Below, piece after piece: positions 32,059 through 44,980 of a DNA stretch of 64,000 nt (the stretch's first letter is position 1; each line of letters opens with the position of its first letter). Where the stretch lies: the NCBI GenBank assembly GCA_022225965.2, contig JAKJXP020000078.1, positions 124,001 through 188,000 on the forward strand. Reading direction: 5' to 3'. A program made the translations under genes and the position numbers. The notes under the pieces are model-generated. The model saw nothing but the letters and a program-made list of their open reading frames with translations. It was not told the DNA's origin and did no database searches. This stretch comes from Diatrype stigma. Its lineage: Eukaryota; Ascomycota; Sordariomycetes; Xylariales; Diatrypaceae.

Positions 32059-35000
32059 GACTAGCCAATGATCCAGCAGAGGCGTGTTTTTTCGACAAAT
32101 CTATGGAAACATGTAATTATGTATGATCGATTGCGAAGTTCCCGGACAAGCTGCAAGTAAATAGATGGGAGAATCGAAAAAGAGAATAACTACGCAGGTC
32201 TGGGGAAGGGATGTGGGAGCTGATCATGATCGCCATGGTGTTGTGGGCGCGCGGCGCCTACGTAAGCTACATAGCAAACTAGAGAGAGACCGGCCCGTTC
32301 GCTGACGCGAATCAGCGTTTTGCGTCATCGTTAAGTCGTTGAAACTACACTGTCCGGAACAGCCACACATGGGTGATGATCATCACCCCTTTCATTCGGG
32401 TGTCGGCGGCAGTTGTCGGCCGTCATTTGGTAGCGAACTGATTTCATTCCATTGGACCCGGTTTATCACATGGCCCAAACGTCTGCCCTATCCGACTTGG
32501 CTGGCTCTCCCCGCGCGGCCGCCTACCCAGATCGCCGGATGCTTTTGAAACACACTTGTGTCGGGTTCCACGGTAGTTACGGAATCTGCAGGGGGTGAAT
32601 CGTTCACAGCGGCTTTGTTCCAGGAACACATTGGATAATCACCAAGTTACCAGCTAATTAGGCCACCCAGAAGAAATACACGTGATAACTAATAAGTTAT
32701 CGACATATAAGTATAGCCACGATAGCTTGCCATTCCCGTCCTATTTGCTAAGTTATACACAAACTTATACACTACATTGCGATGCCCGCGTTCTCGACGC
32801 AGCCGATATCCGAACCCGGCCCGACGCACACTTCGGAGCGGGCAAGGGTTCGGGCTTGGCGTAAATTACGGCAGCACACGCATCCATTAAGTCGTATGTT
32901 TCCAGTTGCTTACGACTAACCGAACCACATCCTTTCAGCACAACGCGTCAAGCTATTCTGGACCAACAAACAGCTTTTTGGGATGTCAATGCATTCATCG
33001 GTGCCGGGAGGCGCATTCGGGATCAATAGCACCGTCTTATCAACGGATCTCGAATCCTGACGTTTAGGTTTTAGTTAAACCTTGTGTAGCTGCGCAATTC
33101 CCCGTACCCGCCTAGATTTATTGCGTCGATCCGGGTATTTCCTAATAACCGGATCAATCATCAGATCGATGCAATGACCTTGTCTACATAGGTGGGTAGA
33201 CGTCGCCGTCCGTGTATTAGTATTAGTTCCCTGGCGAGTGCCTGGTTCGTTTCCCCCTTGTCAGTATATAGCAATTGCCAGCGCTTCCTATAGAGACTTC
33301 CACCTGTTCTATATAGGCGTTTGCGATGATGTGGCGATTCCCAGGACTTCGCTACCCCATTTGATAACAACCGAGGGGCAACGCCGCTTCATACGACATG
33401 GCAGCACGATGAACATCAGATAAATCATACTAGAGAGGGTCATAGCAAACGTCCTTTATATATGATATGGATAGGAGGTCGCAACAGGTTCGATGAGGTC
33501 GTTACGGTGGTTAGTCAGTAGTTTTGTGAGCGCAAACCTCTCCTATATCTATGGAAGTCATTCGTGGACTGTCGTTGATGGGTATCACTAGTATAAATAC
33601 AAAAAGGGGTCCGTGGTAGGCAGACTCACTCTCATATCGGATTAAGTTTAATTCCTTGAGATTGCCTGGATGATACCTATACAACTCGTCCCGTTCGCTT
33701 CATGAACAAGTCTGAATCAGCTCCCTGGATACATTTTTTTGAGCTTAGGCAAGGAATCAGGGCTTGGAAGGGTGGTAGATTGAGGACAACGAATAATAGT
33801 ACAAGCTACAATATAAATAAAACCATAGGTTACTTACGTTCATATACATATTTACCCCCTGATCACAAATAAAAGCGAGGCGGAATATTGCTTCAATTTG
33901 GGTAGATATGTGCCTTGGAGTGTAACTATGCAGTAAACCGCGAAATAGAATACGTGACGAAAAGTTCGACTTAGTGAGCCGTCGAAATCACGCCATGTGA
34001 TCACCCAATCACGCCTGAATTGCTAGAGTAGTTTGCAGAACTAGGCTGCACATTTCGAGCCGGCGGCATAGAACGCGACATAGGAGTTGTTGGTGGCGAG
34101 CTTGAGCTCGACCTTCTACCTAGAAGCACAAAACCCCCGCTGTCGTATCATCCTCTCGGAGGGCATTGACGTTGCGGCCGTTAACTACGAGCCCAGGTTC
34201 AACAGTAGGCTTTGGCTATAGCATAGCTTGCTGTTCCCAAGGTAGACACTGCGTTCCCTGATTGTTTTTTGTGGGAGTTCTGACGTCGAGAGCCACCTCC
34301 GTGATGAGCCACCTCCGTGATGCGACGGCATCCAATGGGCGCGCGTGTAATGGGGGAATTCGACGAAGCCCTTGAGATCGGCCGACCCAGAGGGGGGGAT
34401 CTCATCTCAGCGTACTTAGCCTGGCTTGATTTTGACTTCGCACCCGGTATCGGCCTTAGCCACGACTACGACACGATTAGCGGAGACCAGCGATATTGCT
34501 GTGGTGGTGGAAGACGGGTTTAAGTGCTGATTCGTGTCAGTATCTTGAACCTGAACAGAGAAGATCGCTCAAGTTTGTAAGGTATCGTGCCCACGAGTAG
34601 TGAAGGTGTGTGTGATGATATCGTTCAAGCTAACACTTGATCTCTGCGTGATTTGATGTGTGATCTATGCAGTCTACTGAGGTCCTTCCTGTATGGGGAT
34701 ATTTATACCTATGCTTTTTGGTAGCCTTGAGTAGGCCGTGGTAAAGAAAGTCACTAGTGTCTTCCTTCCATATATGTGGTATTTCCATCAATAGATGAAG
34801 GAGTACACGCTCGGTATTCTAAACCAGCAGGCCTTCCGGACTGAAGGGGGCTGAGAGATGCATATGCAAGCTAACGGCCTAGGTATATGTCGAGATGACC
34901 GATACTATATATTTCCACATCACATTTTAACTATCGGCCGACAATCATGTATAACTCGTACGCTCGAGGAGTTACTCACTCATGCTGCTGCTGCGAGAAG

Positions 35001-36019
35001 AGCTTCATGGCGATGTCCATCTACCTGGCTTACCTACTGGCTGGTCTTGCAGTCGGAGCATACACTTGAAGGCCTATCTCTCGCAGAACCAAGTCATCTA
35101 TTTGAGCTAGGCTGTCAAGCTAGGATGAGATATAAACTACTACCTATAACCAGCCAGCACCAATGAAATACCCAAGGCACACTGCAAGAGCTGACACCCC
35201 CCATCTTGTATTTATGGATCCTTGTCGTCTAGATATAAGAGAAACTTCCCACTGGCAAGCAATATTTGTCATCTTTGCCATGAAACCTTTTCTAACCTTT
35301 ACGACAAGGCGGTCTTTCCGGAAATCAATAATCAAGAGTTGAGATATCTCCTCTCTGCACTTCTATGCGGACCTACAGTGATATGGTCAAACGATATAAG
35401 TGGTAAGCGCATGGTGGTTCACAGATCTACGGTACAACCCTTGCAACGATCGGTGTGCTGTGAGACTCCCCACGGGGAAGCTCTAAAACTGTCCCGCATT
35501 ACTGATGATGGGTAGGGATCTAGAAAGGATATGATCCATAGTTGCCGTCACCTTGTCTGCTTGTTACCAATTTCATCGCGTTAACTGGGTGTTGGCGTCT
35601 TTGCCTCTGCCCAGAGTCCATTCTTCTGTGCTGCTGGTTCCATTAAAAGTCATCGGGTTACTATTCTCATTTTACTCTGCCGTTGATAACTATTTACGTA
35701 ACCGAAGGGGGGGGGGGGGGGGGGGGGGGCGGGTTAGAATTCAACATTTGACACTCTTTGCATCTTCAGGGCTTTTGAAGCGACTCGATGTTGCCCTCGA
35801 AAGCCAGTTGGCGTGACGTACACTCGGTTGAGACTACAGCTAATGTTCCAAGGACGAGTGCATTTCTCATGTAATCGAGATCAGTACATGGGAGACAGGT
35901 TTACAAAGTTTGATCTACTTTATTGTGATTATTAATACATTGTAATGCCGTATGAAGGCATTCTCCCTCTTTCGTCATTTATTTGTTTCGTTTATTCATT
36001 TATTCATTTCTTCCCTCAC
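32059..36019. other. Gene-poor intergenic stretch, 4 kb
   Basis: No complete gene is supported. A run of 23 G lies at 35707-35729. Between about 34040 and 34550 the minus strand has pieces that read like protein (for example ATNNSYVAFYAAGSKCAA before a stop) but they do not join cleanly and may be a decayed gene. Everything else is short overlapping frames. Confidence 0.5.
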
Positions 36020-36386
36020 TTAGTTCGTACTTCCTCGTCCACCTTGACCTCTGTCGGGTCCTTGTGCCAGACCTTGGCTTTGGCCTCCGCTTGCGTTCAG
36101 ACCCTGGAGGCCAGCTCCGTGTTCCGGCTCCGGTAGGGGAGCGGTCTTGTCTGCCCGTGCGACGTGGGAGTCCTGCGTAGAGGTCGTTAGTTCAGGTACG
36201 ACCCAATGCTGCGTCCCAATGCTGCGTGCCGTTGGCTGAGCCGCATGGAGACGTCGGCTTATGGGAGGTGATATAAATGCAACTTACCTGCGGTGGGTTG
36301 CCTGCTGCGCCGTGGACAATGTGGTGGTCTGTCTCGTGGCCGAGCTCCTGGGCGTTGTGGGCGTGTCCGCTTCCGTCGCGAGGCAT
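36020..36386 (-). CDS. Small two-exon Gly/His-rich protein, 83 aa
   Basis: Exon 1 (36386-36288) encodes MPRDGSGHAHNAQELGHETD and ends at CAG before GTAAGT. The 115-nt intron has a CTAAC branch site and ends TACGCAG. Exon 2 (36172-36020) continues in phase 0 with DSHVARADKTAPLPEPEHGA, then a Gly/Gln-rich tail ending RGSTN. The consensus splice sites at both ends with matching phase make this a convincing gene although neither exon is long. It is hydrophilic, with no signal peptide or membrane segment. Short fungal proteins with an RDGSG...VHGAGG...DKTAP...EP pattern are familiar to me as uncharacterised or stress-linked; I assign no function. Confidence 0.7.
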
Positions 36387-39300
36387 TTTGATTGAAGTGT
36401 TGGGTTGTGTTGGTGTTTGGTAAGTTAAGGGGTATCTTGGAGTGTTTTGAAGAGTAACACTTGAGTCCTTGGGTTTCGTCTGTGGTTGGATTTGTTTTTG
36501 GATGTCTATTCTGCGTTCTGTAAAATTGGATTGTTCAGTTGGATGGGCTTGAGGCCTCTATTTGAATGTTCTGAATGTGCTACATCCTCGAAGTCCTTGA
36601 CGTCATGCAAAGCTATCTCTAATACTAACTTCGATTAAATCTACGGAATACGTCATGCAGGGTCATGATAGCCGATAGGGGGAGTCTAGAAAGATCCCTT
36701 GTAGATCGCGCAGTGGGGAAGCGGCTCGTTTAGACCCGCCCAGCCGCCCTGCCGGCAACGGCCGTTCCTGGGTGAGCACCCCTTATAAAGTGCCCCCCTA
36801 ACGCGCCCCCCACTGGGTTCCTGCAACCGCTGTGGGGTGATTGACGACAGTGACGTTTATACTCTGGACCTACCGAGGTACCTAAGCTAAGACTCGTTGA
36901 GGGGCAGAGGGGCAGCGGGGTCACAGGTATGTATTGTAGTTACTTATTGCTCACTGCTGGTGCTGGATGAACTCGCTGCCAGCTTCTACTTATTACTCTA
37001 CCGTAGCTTTCTGATCTCTGCCTAGGTGCGTTGAGGTCGGCCATTGTTTGAACTACCTACGCGAATTTACCTTTCAGGATTTCAGGGGTAACAATTCCGA
37101 TTATACACTTGATCCTTCATTACCCTTCCAGCATCCCTTGGTAAATCGATCGGCGGTTTCGGTTGGTGATATATTTCCAATATGGATTATGAAATGAACT
37201 AGACCACCACCTTGTTGTTAAGTTATTGGCTGGCCTTGCTAACGTACGTAGCCTTCCACTTGAGTATCAAACGGAAATCTTACTGACTACTGTCTGCCTA
37301 GCTGTTATTACCTACGCTTTCATGTCTATGTGATTGGGAAGTCGCAGGCAGCCATCAAGGCGCAGACAGCGACGGTTTTTTCTCCGGTCATGGTCATGTC
37401 TGTGTAGAACTCTCTCCGACTCCCGAAAAGCGCATAATGAATCGCCTGATCGCTAAGTTACGTGGTCTTACGGGAGGCTTCAACAGATTACATGCCCATT
37501 GCCGGTCAGTCCAGCTGTTCCGATCGGCTTCAGTGAGATAATTATCTGCCTAAATCAAGTGTAACCGAAGTACAAGGATATCGCTACTACCTACTCATGC
37601 ATGAGGGGGGTCGCTTGTGGTATGACCAATACTCCACCACTCCCTTGCAAGGACACACGTGGTAAACCGGGATACGAATCGTCGACTGCCGTGTTGTGTG
37701 TTCATGTCTCACCCGCCTAAAAAAGCTCAGCTACCGAACTGGGGGAGCTCAAGAACGTCACATCTCAAGATTCACGGCCGTGAGCGGTCGTAAAGCATTG
37801 ATTGTCCATCGTGACTACTGGGTGCCTGCAGTTCATCCCAGATTGTTCAGGTGTACGTCCGAACGAGCTGTTGAGGTGCACGTCTACGTGGTAAGCCCAA
37901 GATGCATCGGTCCCAGGGCAGGTTTTCATCGGTGATTGTGTATGCACAGAAGCAGGTACGCATAAGTTGCCAACCGAGAAAATCTCGCCTGCTCATACCA
38001 GTTCGCTTGCTCCTCCGGTAACCACACCGGTGCCTGCGAACCCAGGTGCTTGAGTATTACACGTACTGCTTAGGAACGGATGCTATGCACTGGAGCCCAA
38101 CCTCATGTTTCGCTGTTCACACAGACGACCGGCCTCACCCGTTTAGCTGTAGGTAGCCGAGGCCATGACTCATGTATGAAGTAACTCATAATCATGAGAC
38201 TGGACGCTGTGAGGATACGACGAAGATTATGCTGAAATACCTTGAAGGACTCGCCAGGCCGGAACCGATATCATGCCTAACATGGTCACCACATTCCTAG
38301 GTGTACGCACACATATACTGGCCTCCTGTGGTTAAGCGTGCACAGCCGCAGCCCGCGGATATAGGAGGTGCGTGGCCACCGCCAACTGGCGCCACCAAGG
38401 CTAGCAAAGCAGCGAGGCCCAACTAATCATCAAGTTTGTTGCGCTCGACGACTCTGGTAGCGGAAGTTCCCTCGGTGTCCACCTATGGCTCAGATGAATG
38501 GAGATTATACAAACCCACTGCAATTTGATAACTTTGGTCTATAGGTTGCATCTGTCTGCGCTTCACTTAGCTAGCTTTCTGTTCTTTCTATATCCCCCTC
38601 GGACGGCTTCTTCGACAATGACAAGTACGGCGGCGTATGGCGTATCGTCTACGCATCACACAACACTAGATCAGGCGTCAGCTCCTCGCTAGCTCGTGGT
38701 AAGGCAGACACCATGCTTCCATGCTGAATATCCATATACAAAAGAAGAGATAATATTCGGGGGCCGGGATTTTGTCCACATACAAGGCGTAATATACAAC
38801 TTATTGTTGCGTCCGTATAATTCCGAAATCAAAACCTCTGATGCGCGCAGTATTCTTATATCTACTACTAATAGCCCCCATGTCATTCGATTGGAAAGCG
38901 CGGCTAAAATAAACCTGTAAGACGCGCGGTGATACAAGCCTACCGTGTTTACTTGTGTTGCCTTAACAGGATGGTTGAGGCGACCGGGCTGGAGCCGGCG
39001 GCGCATGCCGACTTGGTAATGTTGACTTTCTGCTGCTCTGCCGAGACTGGATGGCTTGGGGACCAAATATATAAGCAACCGCAGGCTGTTTTCAGTGTTT
39101 TTGCACATATATCTGACATTATGCAGGTATAAGCGCCCCTCCCACCCTCCGAGGGCCGGGCCAAACACTTTGATCTTACTTGCTGCAATCAATCAATATT
39201 ACCACGTACCGGCAGTGATTCTATATTCTGCAGCGTAAAATGCGGCCTGCAGCGGACGCCTCGCTAGCAAGCGCAGAGGCAACCGTCAGACTGTCAGATG

Positions 39301-40446
39301 AAGACAATTATGTTGTAGTCTCCGGCGGTTCGGCATGTTGCGCCTCCCCCACACCGCTGACAAAGGGGTGCAGTGGGGGATTGTTGCATGCTATAGAACA
39401 TTGTCTCTAACTCCAGCTCAGGCTGACCGATAGTTGATTGTAATGTGCAGAAATAGAAGTTAAGAAGTCGAATTAACGCAATTAGGGAAAGGGGGCTGAA
39501 AGCTCGGCTACAGTATGATCTTGGTAACATATTCGTATACTTTCTGCATTTTCTGGCTGACTTCAGAATCCGCCAGCTAGTGATACAAGTGCACTTCCTG
39601 TCGTGTTCGATGACGAAGACTATCGAAGCAATTGAGGCCTGGACGTGAACCGTTTGCTTTGGGGATTCCCTAATGGCATTATAATTCAAATGTGTTTATC
39701 CACAGTCCAAGAAATATTCCTGTTGAAGGCGATGCTAACTTTCAAAGTTCTGTACGACTGGCATGTCATCTACAGATGTGGTGTCAGCCAGATCTCGAGT
39801 GTATAGTAGCCTGGTCCATGTTCGATGGCGCAACGTGTGTCAGTAAATATAGCCATTTTCGGTGAGGCATGGCTACATAGCCAATTATCGAGCGGTGTTT
39901 CTGTAGTAGCACCGCAGCCGCTGATGTGTGACAGCAAAGCATAGGATAGTTCTGCAATGGCTGAATATTTCGATGCTCTATATCAGAAGTCTAGCCTTAT
40001 ACGGTACGGTACGCAACTGGCTGACAGAAGTCCTGGATGTGTAAATATTTTTTGTTAGAGAATCTGATGGGTGCCATCGGGCCAGCTTCATCGAGCCCCC
40101 GGAGAACAGGTCTCACAAGTTGACGCACAGCCTTACCGTTCAACGGTTTCATGGCTGGACTCACCTATATATCGAAGGCCTCAATTCTATTGGCAAGAAC
40201 GGACCGGCCGGGTGAAACCTCACTGGTAACCTCGCTAGGTATTGTTGTCCGTCAAAGGCTATGCTACTTATCTGCCACCCCCTCCCCCAGGTTCTTGCCA
40301 TACAACTCCGGAATATAAGTATGACTATCTAGGACTACGCTCGAAAGACCCCCAAAGTTCGCTTCCATCAGCCATCAAGATTCTCCCTCTCCCCCCCCCC
40401 CCCCCTCCCCCTTAACCTTACAGGCCCTCGGCTTGTACTTATCATA
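36387..40446. other. Gene-poor intergenic stretch, 4 kb
   Basis: The first 100 bp are the T/G-rich 5' UTR of the small gene (CT-rich on its own strand). A frame at 38971-39132 has the look of an antisense tRNA 3' end (see findings). A run of 15 C lies at 40391-40405 just before the next gene. No other feature is supported. Confidence 0.5.
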
Positions 40447-42073
40447 ATGCCCCATCACGTGAGATACGCCAGGGACAGTACGAGGAGGCCAGAATGGACT
40501 CCTCATAACAGAGACATGTGTCAGGTCGAAGGTTGTCCCAATAGGGCCTTAGACGGCAAACGGGCCTGTAGCGATCATATATGCAAGGCCGATGACTGCC
40601 CGCTTCCGTCCAAAAAGCATTCCGCCTTCTGCAAGTTCCATCTGTGCGAGATTCCTGGGTGCTCGAACGAGAGAAAAAAAGGTGCCCGATGCCACTATCA
40701 TCTGGACTGTCTTTCTCCCGGCTGCCAGGGTTTTCGCCTTGTCCAGCATGAATCCGGGCAGTATATCGTGCAGCCCTACTGCGAGACCCGTGAGTAACAC
40801 AATTTCCGGGGCGTAAATTCATCAATTACGTGGACTGGTTACACTGACTATATTAGACATGACCTGTCGATTCAAGGGGTGCAACGATATACTCAAGGAT
40901 AGCTGGAAAGCGTATTGTGACAAACACACTTGCCAATTCAAGGAGTGTGAAAGAGGGAGAACCGAAAAATCAAGATTCTGTTCAAAGCGTAAGAACAGGG
41001 CTCCTTTTCTCCCTTTCGTTCTGCTCCACCCATTTTCACCATCTACCCAAGACTCGTGCTGACAGCCCCTATCTTCTATTGTTCTAGACAAGTGCCGGTA
41101 TCCCGACTGCGCCGGTCCAGTCAGTGGTGCCAGCGACTACTGCGATGACCACCGCTGCCGGGAGCTGTCGTGCCGGAATCCCCGGGACCCCGGCAGCCGC
41201 AGCTGCAGCGTGCACGCCTGCGTCAAGCACGGGTGCCACCACGAGCGGGCGGGCGACAGCGACAGAACGCTGTACTGCGCGCGGCACGAGTGCAAGACGG
41301 CGGAGTGCCGCAGCGAGGCATCGCCCGCGGGCGGCCACTGCGTTGAGAACGGGCACGCATGCAGGGTCGAAGGCTGTCTCGGGGCGCGCGCGGAGCCCCG
41401 CGGCACAGGCGACGCGGCCCGGTGCGGCGTCCATCTGCTCGACATGCTCGACCGGCTAGACAAGCGCAACGCGAGGGAGCTCCGCAATCTCGAGCGGGGC
41501 CGCGGCCTTTTGGAGGAGGAGAACGGCCGCCTGCGGGAGCGGGATACCCAGTGGCGTGGAAAGGTGGCGGAGCTGCGCCGTGAGCTTGACGACGTGCGGC
41601 GGACGGTGGACCAGAAGGAATTGAAGATTAAAACGCTGGTGGCGGAAAAGGAGGATAAGCGGCGGCGTCGACCACCATCACCACAACCGCCGCCCCCGCC
41701 GCCGCCCCCACAGTCGCCGCGTCGCCAGCATCGCCATCGCCATCGTCCTCGCGTGCATCAGGAGGAGCAGCAGCAGCAGGATCGTGACAGCAATGAGTGG
41801 GACACTGAAGTAGAGGTCGAAGTTGGGATCCCGCGACGATCACGCCGGCACAGCCACTATTACTACCGAGAGCGGGTGCCGGAGATGAACGAGCGACGCG
41901 TCAGGCGCTCGTTCCGCTACAGGTCTGTTTGGCCCGGGAGCGCGGACGGCTACGTGCGACGAGTGCGGAGACCCGAAAGCCCCTTGTTCAATGTGTCGTC
42001 GAGGTCGAGTTCCGAGACGAAATATTATGGTAGTAGTGACGGGTCATGCATTGTCAATACTTTCAGTATGTAG
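40447..42073 (+). CDS. Protein with eleven tandem C-x4-C...C-x2-H units and a coiled coil
   Basis: Three exons (40447-40789, 40857-40988, 41088-42073) sum to 1,461 nt, 486 aa. Residues 25-274 are eleven back-to-back units of C-x4-C-x(9-18)-C-x2-H, each separated by one or two residues, for example CQVEGCPNRALDGKRACSDH and CRYPDCAGPVSGASDYCDDH. The tenth has C-x4-H. Each could bind one zinc ion. A charged heptad-like coiled coil spans about 275-345, then a Pro-rich and His/Arg-rich region, then an Arg/Tyr/Ser-rich C-terminus. No signal peptide or membrane helix. Both introns split the His codon (C|AC) ending unit 4 and unit 6. I do not recognise a named family; nucleic-acid or protein binding is inference. 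Confidence 0.85.
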
Positions 42074-43038
42074 TATGTGAGTTTTCACGGGGGGTTAGGG
42101 GGTTAGGGGTACAGGACGTAATGCATTTTCTGGTATTTGGGTAACGGAGGTTGCAAGATGGGCTTGTGCTACGGTAATTTGTCATTCTCTGATCAGACAA
42201 TTCGGTATTTCCTTTCTCTATGATACACATTGGCTTTCTGCTCATTCCGAATCGAGGGGTTGAAAACTTGGGAGGATTTTGTGGATGATTTACCCAAATT
42301 GAAGAATTCTTCCAATTCAGACAGGAATTTAACACCTAGATCTCGGCATAGGCAAGACTGCATTGCCTATTGATTATCAGGATAGGCTTTCTTCTCTCTA
42401 GTCTAGGCTCAAGTTGAATTGCTCCTTGCTGAGAAAGGGGCGTGGTCTGTATGGGAAAGGCCGGCAGGCCTCTCATTAGCGAACCGCGGATCCCCAAGCC
42501 AATGCTCGTGGATGAGACTCGGGCAATGTGAGGTTCTTCGAACTGTGAAGTCGAACACAACGCCAAAACATTAAGACTTGTCTTCATTAACCAGGTGAGA
42601 AATTAGCGGCAATACCAGAATAGTGTCCTTGCCATTCTCACCGCGACCTCCTTTGTGGTGGCCCATAACCCATCGCCCTCCAGAAAGGACAGGGTATCAG
42701 GGGCTACGCGAACGTTCCGGGGTAGGCCACGGGCCTCATTTATCGGAGAGACCCCCTCAGGGGGCTGCTGTTCGAAAGCCATTGTTCCTTGCTAAGGTTC
42801 ATGTTGAGTCGTTTCAGACTACTTCCTTCGAAGGCAGTGTCAACTGGATTGATCACAGCGGCGTACAAGATTGACCCGAAGTTCATGTGGTAACCACTGC
42901 CTGGTCAACGAGGTCGTGGACATCTCCAACAGTTTGCTACAATCTTTATACGCTTTTTAATGAGACCTCCTAAAGTTTACCTCTTCTGTATACAGGCTTT
43001 CATTGACGGCAAACGATACTCGGCCAGCCACTATGCCT
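42074..43038. other. Intergenic between convergent genes
   Basis: 3' flanks of the Cys/His repeat gene and of the nitrilase gene. Nothing supported. Confidence 0.5.
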
Positions 43039-44291
43039 TCAGCGATTTTCAGGAAGGCTTGCACCCCCTGCCGCCCTTTCATCGTCCGCCCACATCGCGT
43101 CTCTACACACCTCCAACTTGAGGATCTCTGGTCTCTTATAATGTCCATTGGCATCAATCCACACCTTAACGGTGCCAAGCTGGGCTGTGTCGACCTCTGC
43201 GTCGACGAACGCGTCGCCTTTTCCTCCCCCTTTCACGGGCCCGGCGAGGACTTCGCAGAAAGGATGGATCACGGCACTCCAACCACCGCCGGCTTTCACC
43301 AGGTCCTGGGGACCGAGCTTTTCTTTCATCCAGTTCAAGCAGTAGTCATCGATGTAATTGCTAGCGCAGATGACGTAGCACTGGCCGGTCAGGGCGTGGT
43401 TCTTCATCAGGGCCTCGATCTGCGTGTCCGCCACAGTCTCAAACCCGGACATGGTACTAAGCGCTGGCCACGCGCCCGCGTGGATCTCTTGCCCCTCCTC
43501 AATGAGAGTTTGTCGTGCTAGGTTCATGGTATTCTCCCAGCAGGCCAGTCCCCTGTGTAGATGAGCCTTTAGTGATGATTCCCGTCCATGAATATGACGA
43601 ATAGTAATCGAACGTTCAACAGTCGTGAAAGGAAAACTAGGGACTGTGAAGACTCACCCAATACGGCCAACGCTAGATGGCCAAGTGCGTAATGTGCGCC
43701 CCCCTCCTTGTGCCCAGACTGCCCGCTCGACATAAGTAGGCTGTAGCTTGCGATGAATTCCGAGCAAGGTTCCGTCAGAGTCTATAAAGGCCTGAGAGTT
43801 GAACAGGGTATGTCCTAAAGCACGAAGTCAGGAAGAGATCTCAGACAATGCAATTCATTATGAACTAACTACCTTCGACAACTCTTTCAGAGATACCAAG
43901 AGCTATTGCGACTCCTGCATCTTTGCAGGCGTCCATGATCGGTTTCAGTTCACCTCCATCAGGGCCGACGCTGACACTCTGCTCGGCATACTGAGCCAGG
44001 GCACCAACTATGGTAAGCGGTGGGTAACATTCTATAAAATACTGGCCGATTCACAGTAAAGGGGTAAGGTCATTAGCCTTGTTCCTGGGAGAGCCGCGGG
44101 AGGTAAGACATGAGGAGGAGGGGGGGAACAGAACTCACGGGATATCCCGGGACGAAAGTTTCTGGAAACACTAGAAGATCAAGCCACCCCTCTGCATCTT
44201 CAATGAATTTGATCACTTTCGCGATGGTTCCAGATTTGCTCATGAAAACCGGGGTGGCATGGACGGCAGCCACACGTAGTTTGCGCCCCAT
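43039..44291 (-). CDS. Nitrilase-family C-N hydrolase
   Basis: Four exons (44291-44139, 44041-43873, 43814-43658, 43552-43039) sum to 993 nt, 330 aa, in consistent phase. The nitrilase triad is complete: Glu44 in LLVFPETFVPGYP, Lys130 in LLGIHRKLQPTYVERAVW, and Cys164 in GLACWENTMNLARQ. The second exon YFIECYPPLTIVGALAQYA follows directly on PGYP, confirming the first junction. Spacing of these residues matches plain nitrilases (nitrile to carboxylic acid plus ammonia) more than amidases. The C-terminal region ends in GGASLPENR. No targeting signal is apparent, so a cytosolic enzyme is expected. Substrate is unknown. Confidence 0.92.
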
Positions 44292-44980
44292 TATAAATAA
44301 TACCTTCGGTCACGGATCTAAACGTATATCTTTCGCAAGCCACAGCTTATAGGAAGGGTTTATGCATCTGGAAATCAAATGATCTCCATCGGTGTTCTTC
44401 CGGGGAACATGCAAAAAGAACAGAGTCGCTCAGTTCGTAACCTGACCCATCAACTGCCACGAGGGGCGTCAGAACCCCGCAGACGGTGATACGTTAAAAA
44501 GCCCCCGGAATTGCGTAAACGTCTTCAACTGGCTGGGCGAACCCCGATATTACGTTATAAAACATTGTAATGGGCACCCCTTTTCAACATATGTCGACGT
44601 GGATCTATCTCCGGCATCTGTTTCTTGTTGCTTAATACGACAGGAATTCGCGGTCATTGGCTGTCATCTCCAACTTACCAATGGTCTTTACGTTACGTCA
44701 GCGAACTACGAGTCCAGGGGCGAGATAAGTACGAAGTACTGACAGCAGTTCTCTTGAATCTCATTATCTTGACGCTTAACAAAAGACGATGCCTCAAGAT
44801 GCCACCGGAACCATAGCTACTTAGTACCTAATTAGTTCGTTTTACTTCGAAACCCCGATTAAATCCGCCCACCTAACTCCCTCCGCATGCCCCCCGCCAA
44901 TCAATCCCAATATGGCCGCAAACCCCTGAACCCCTGAGCCCCTGGAGCCAACACTCTCTAGGTTCATAGGTTCAAAGACA
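44292..44980. other. Intergenic
   Basis: Promoter of the nitrilase gene and 3' flank of the esterase gene. A small frame at 44625-44816 has no support. Confidence 0.5.

Noticed and set aside
37660..37760. tRNA-like stretch (minus strand, GATTCGTATC loop)
   Set aside because: The T-loop lacks the conserved A58 and no cloverleaf with a matching acceptor stem can be drawn.
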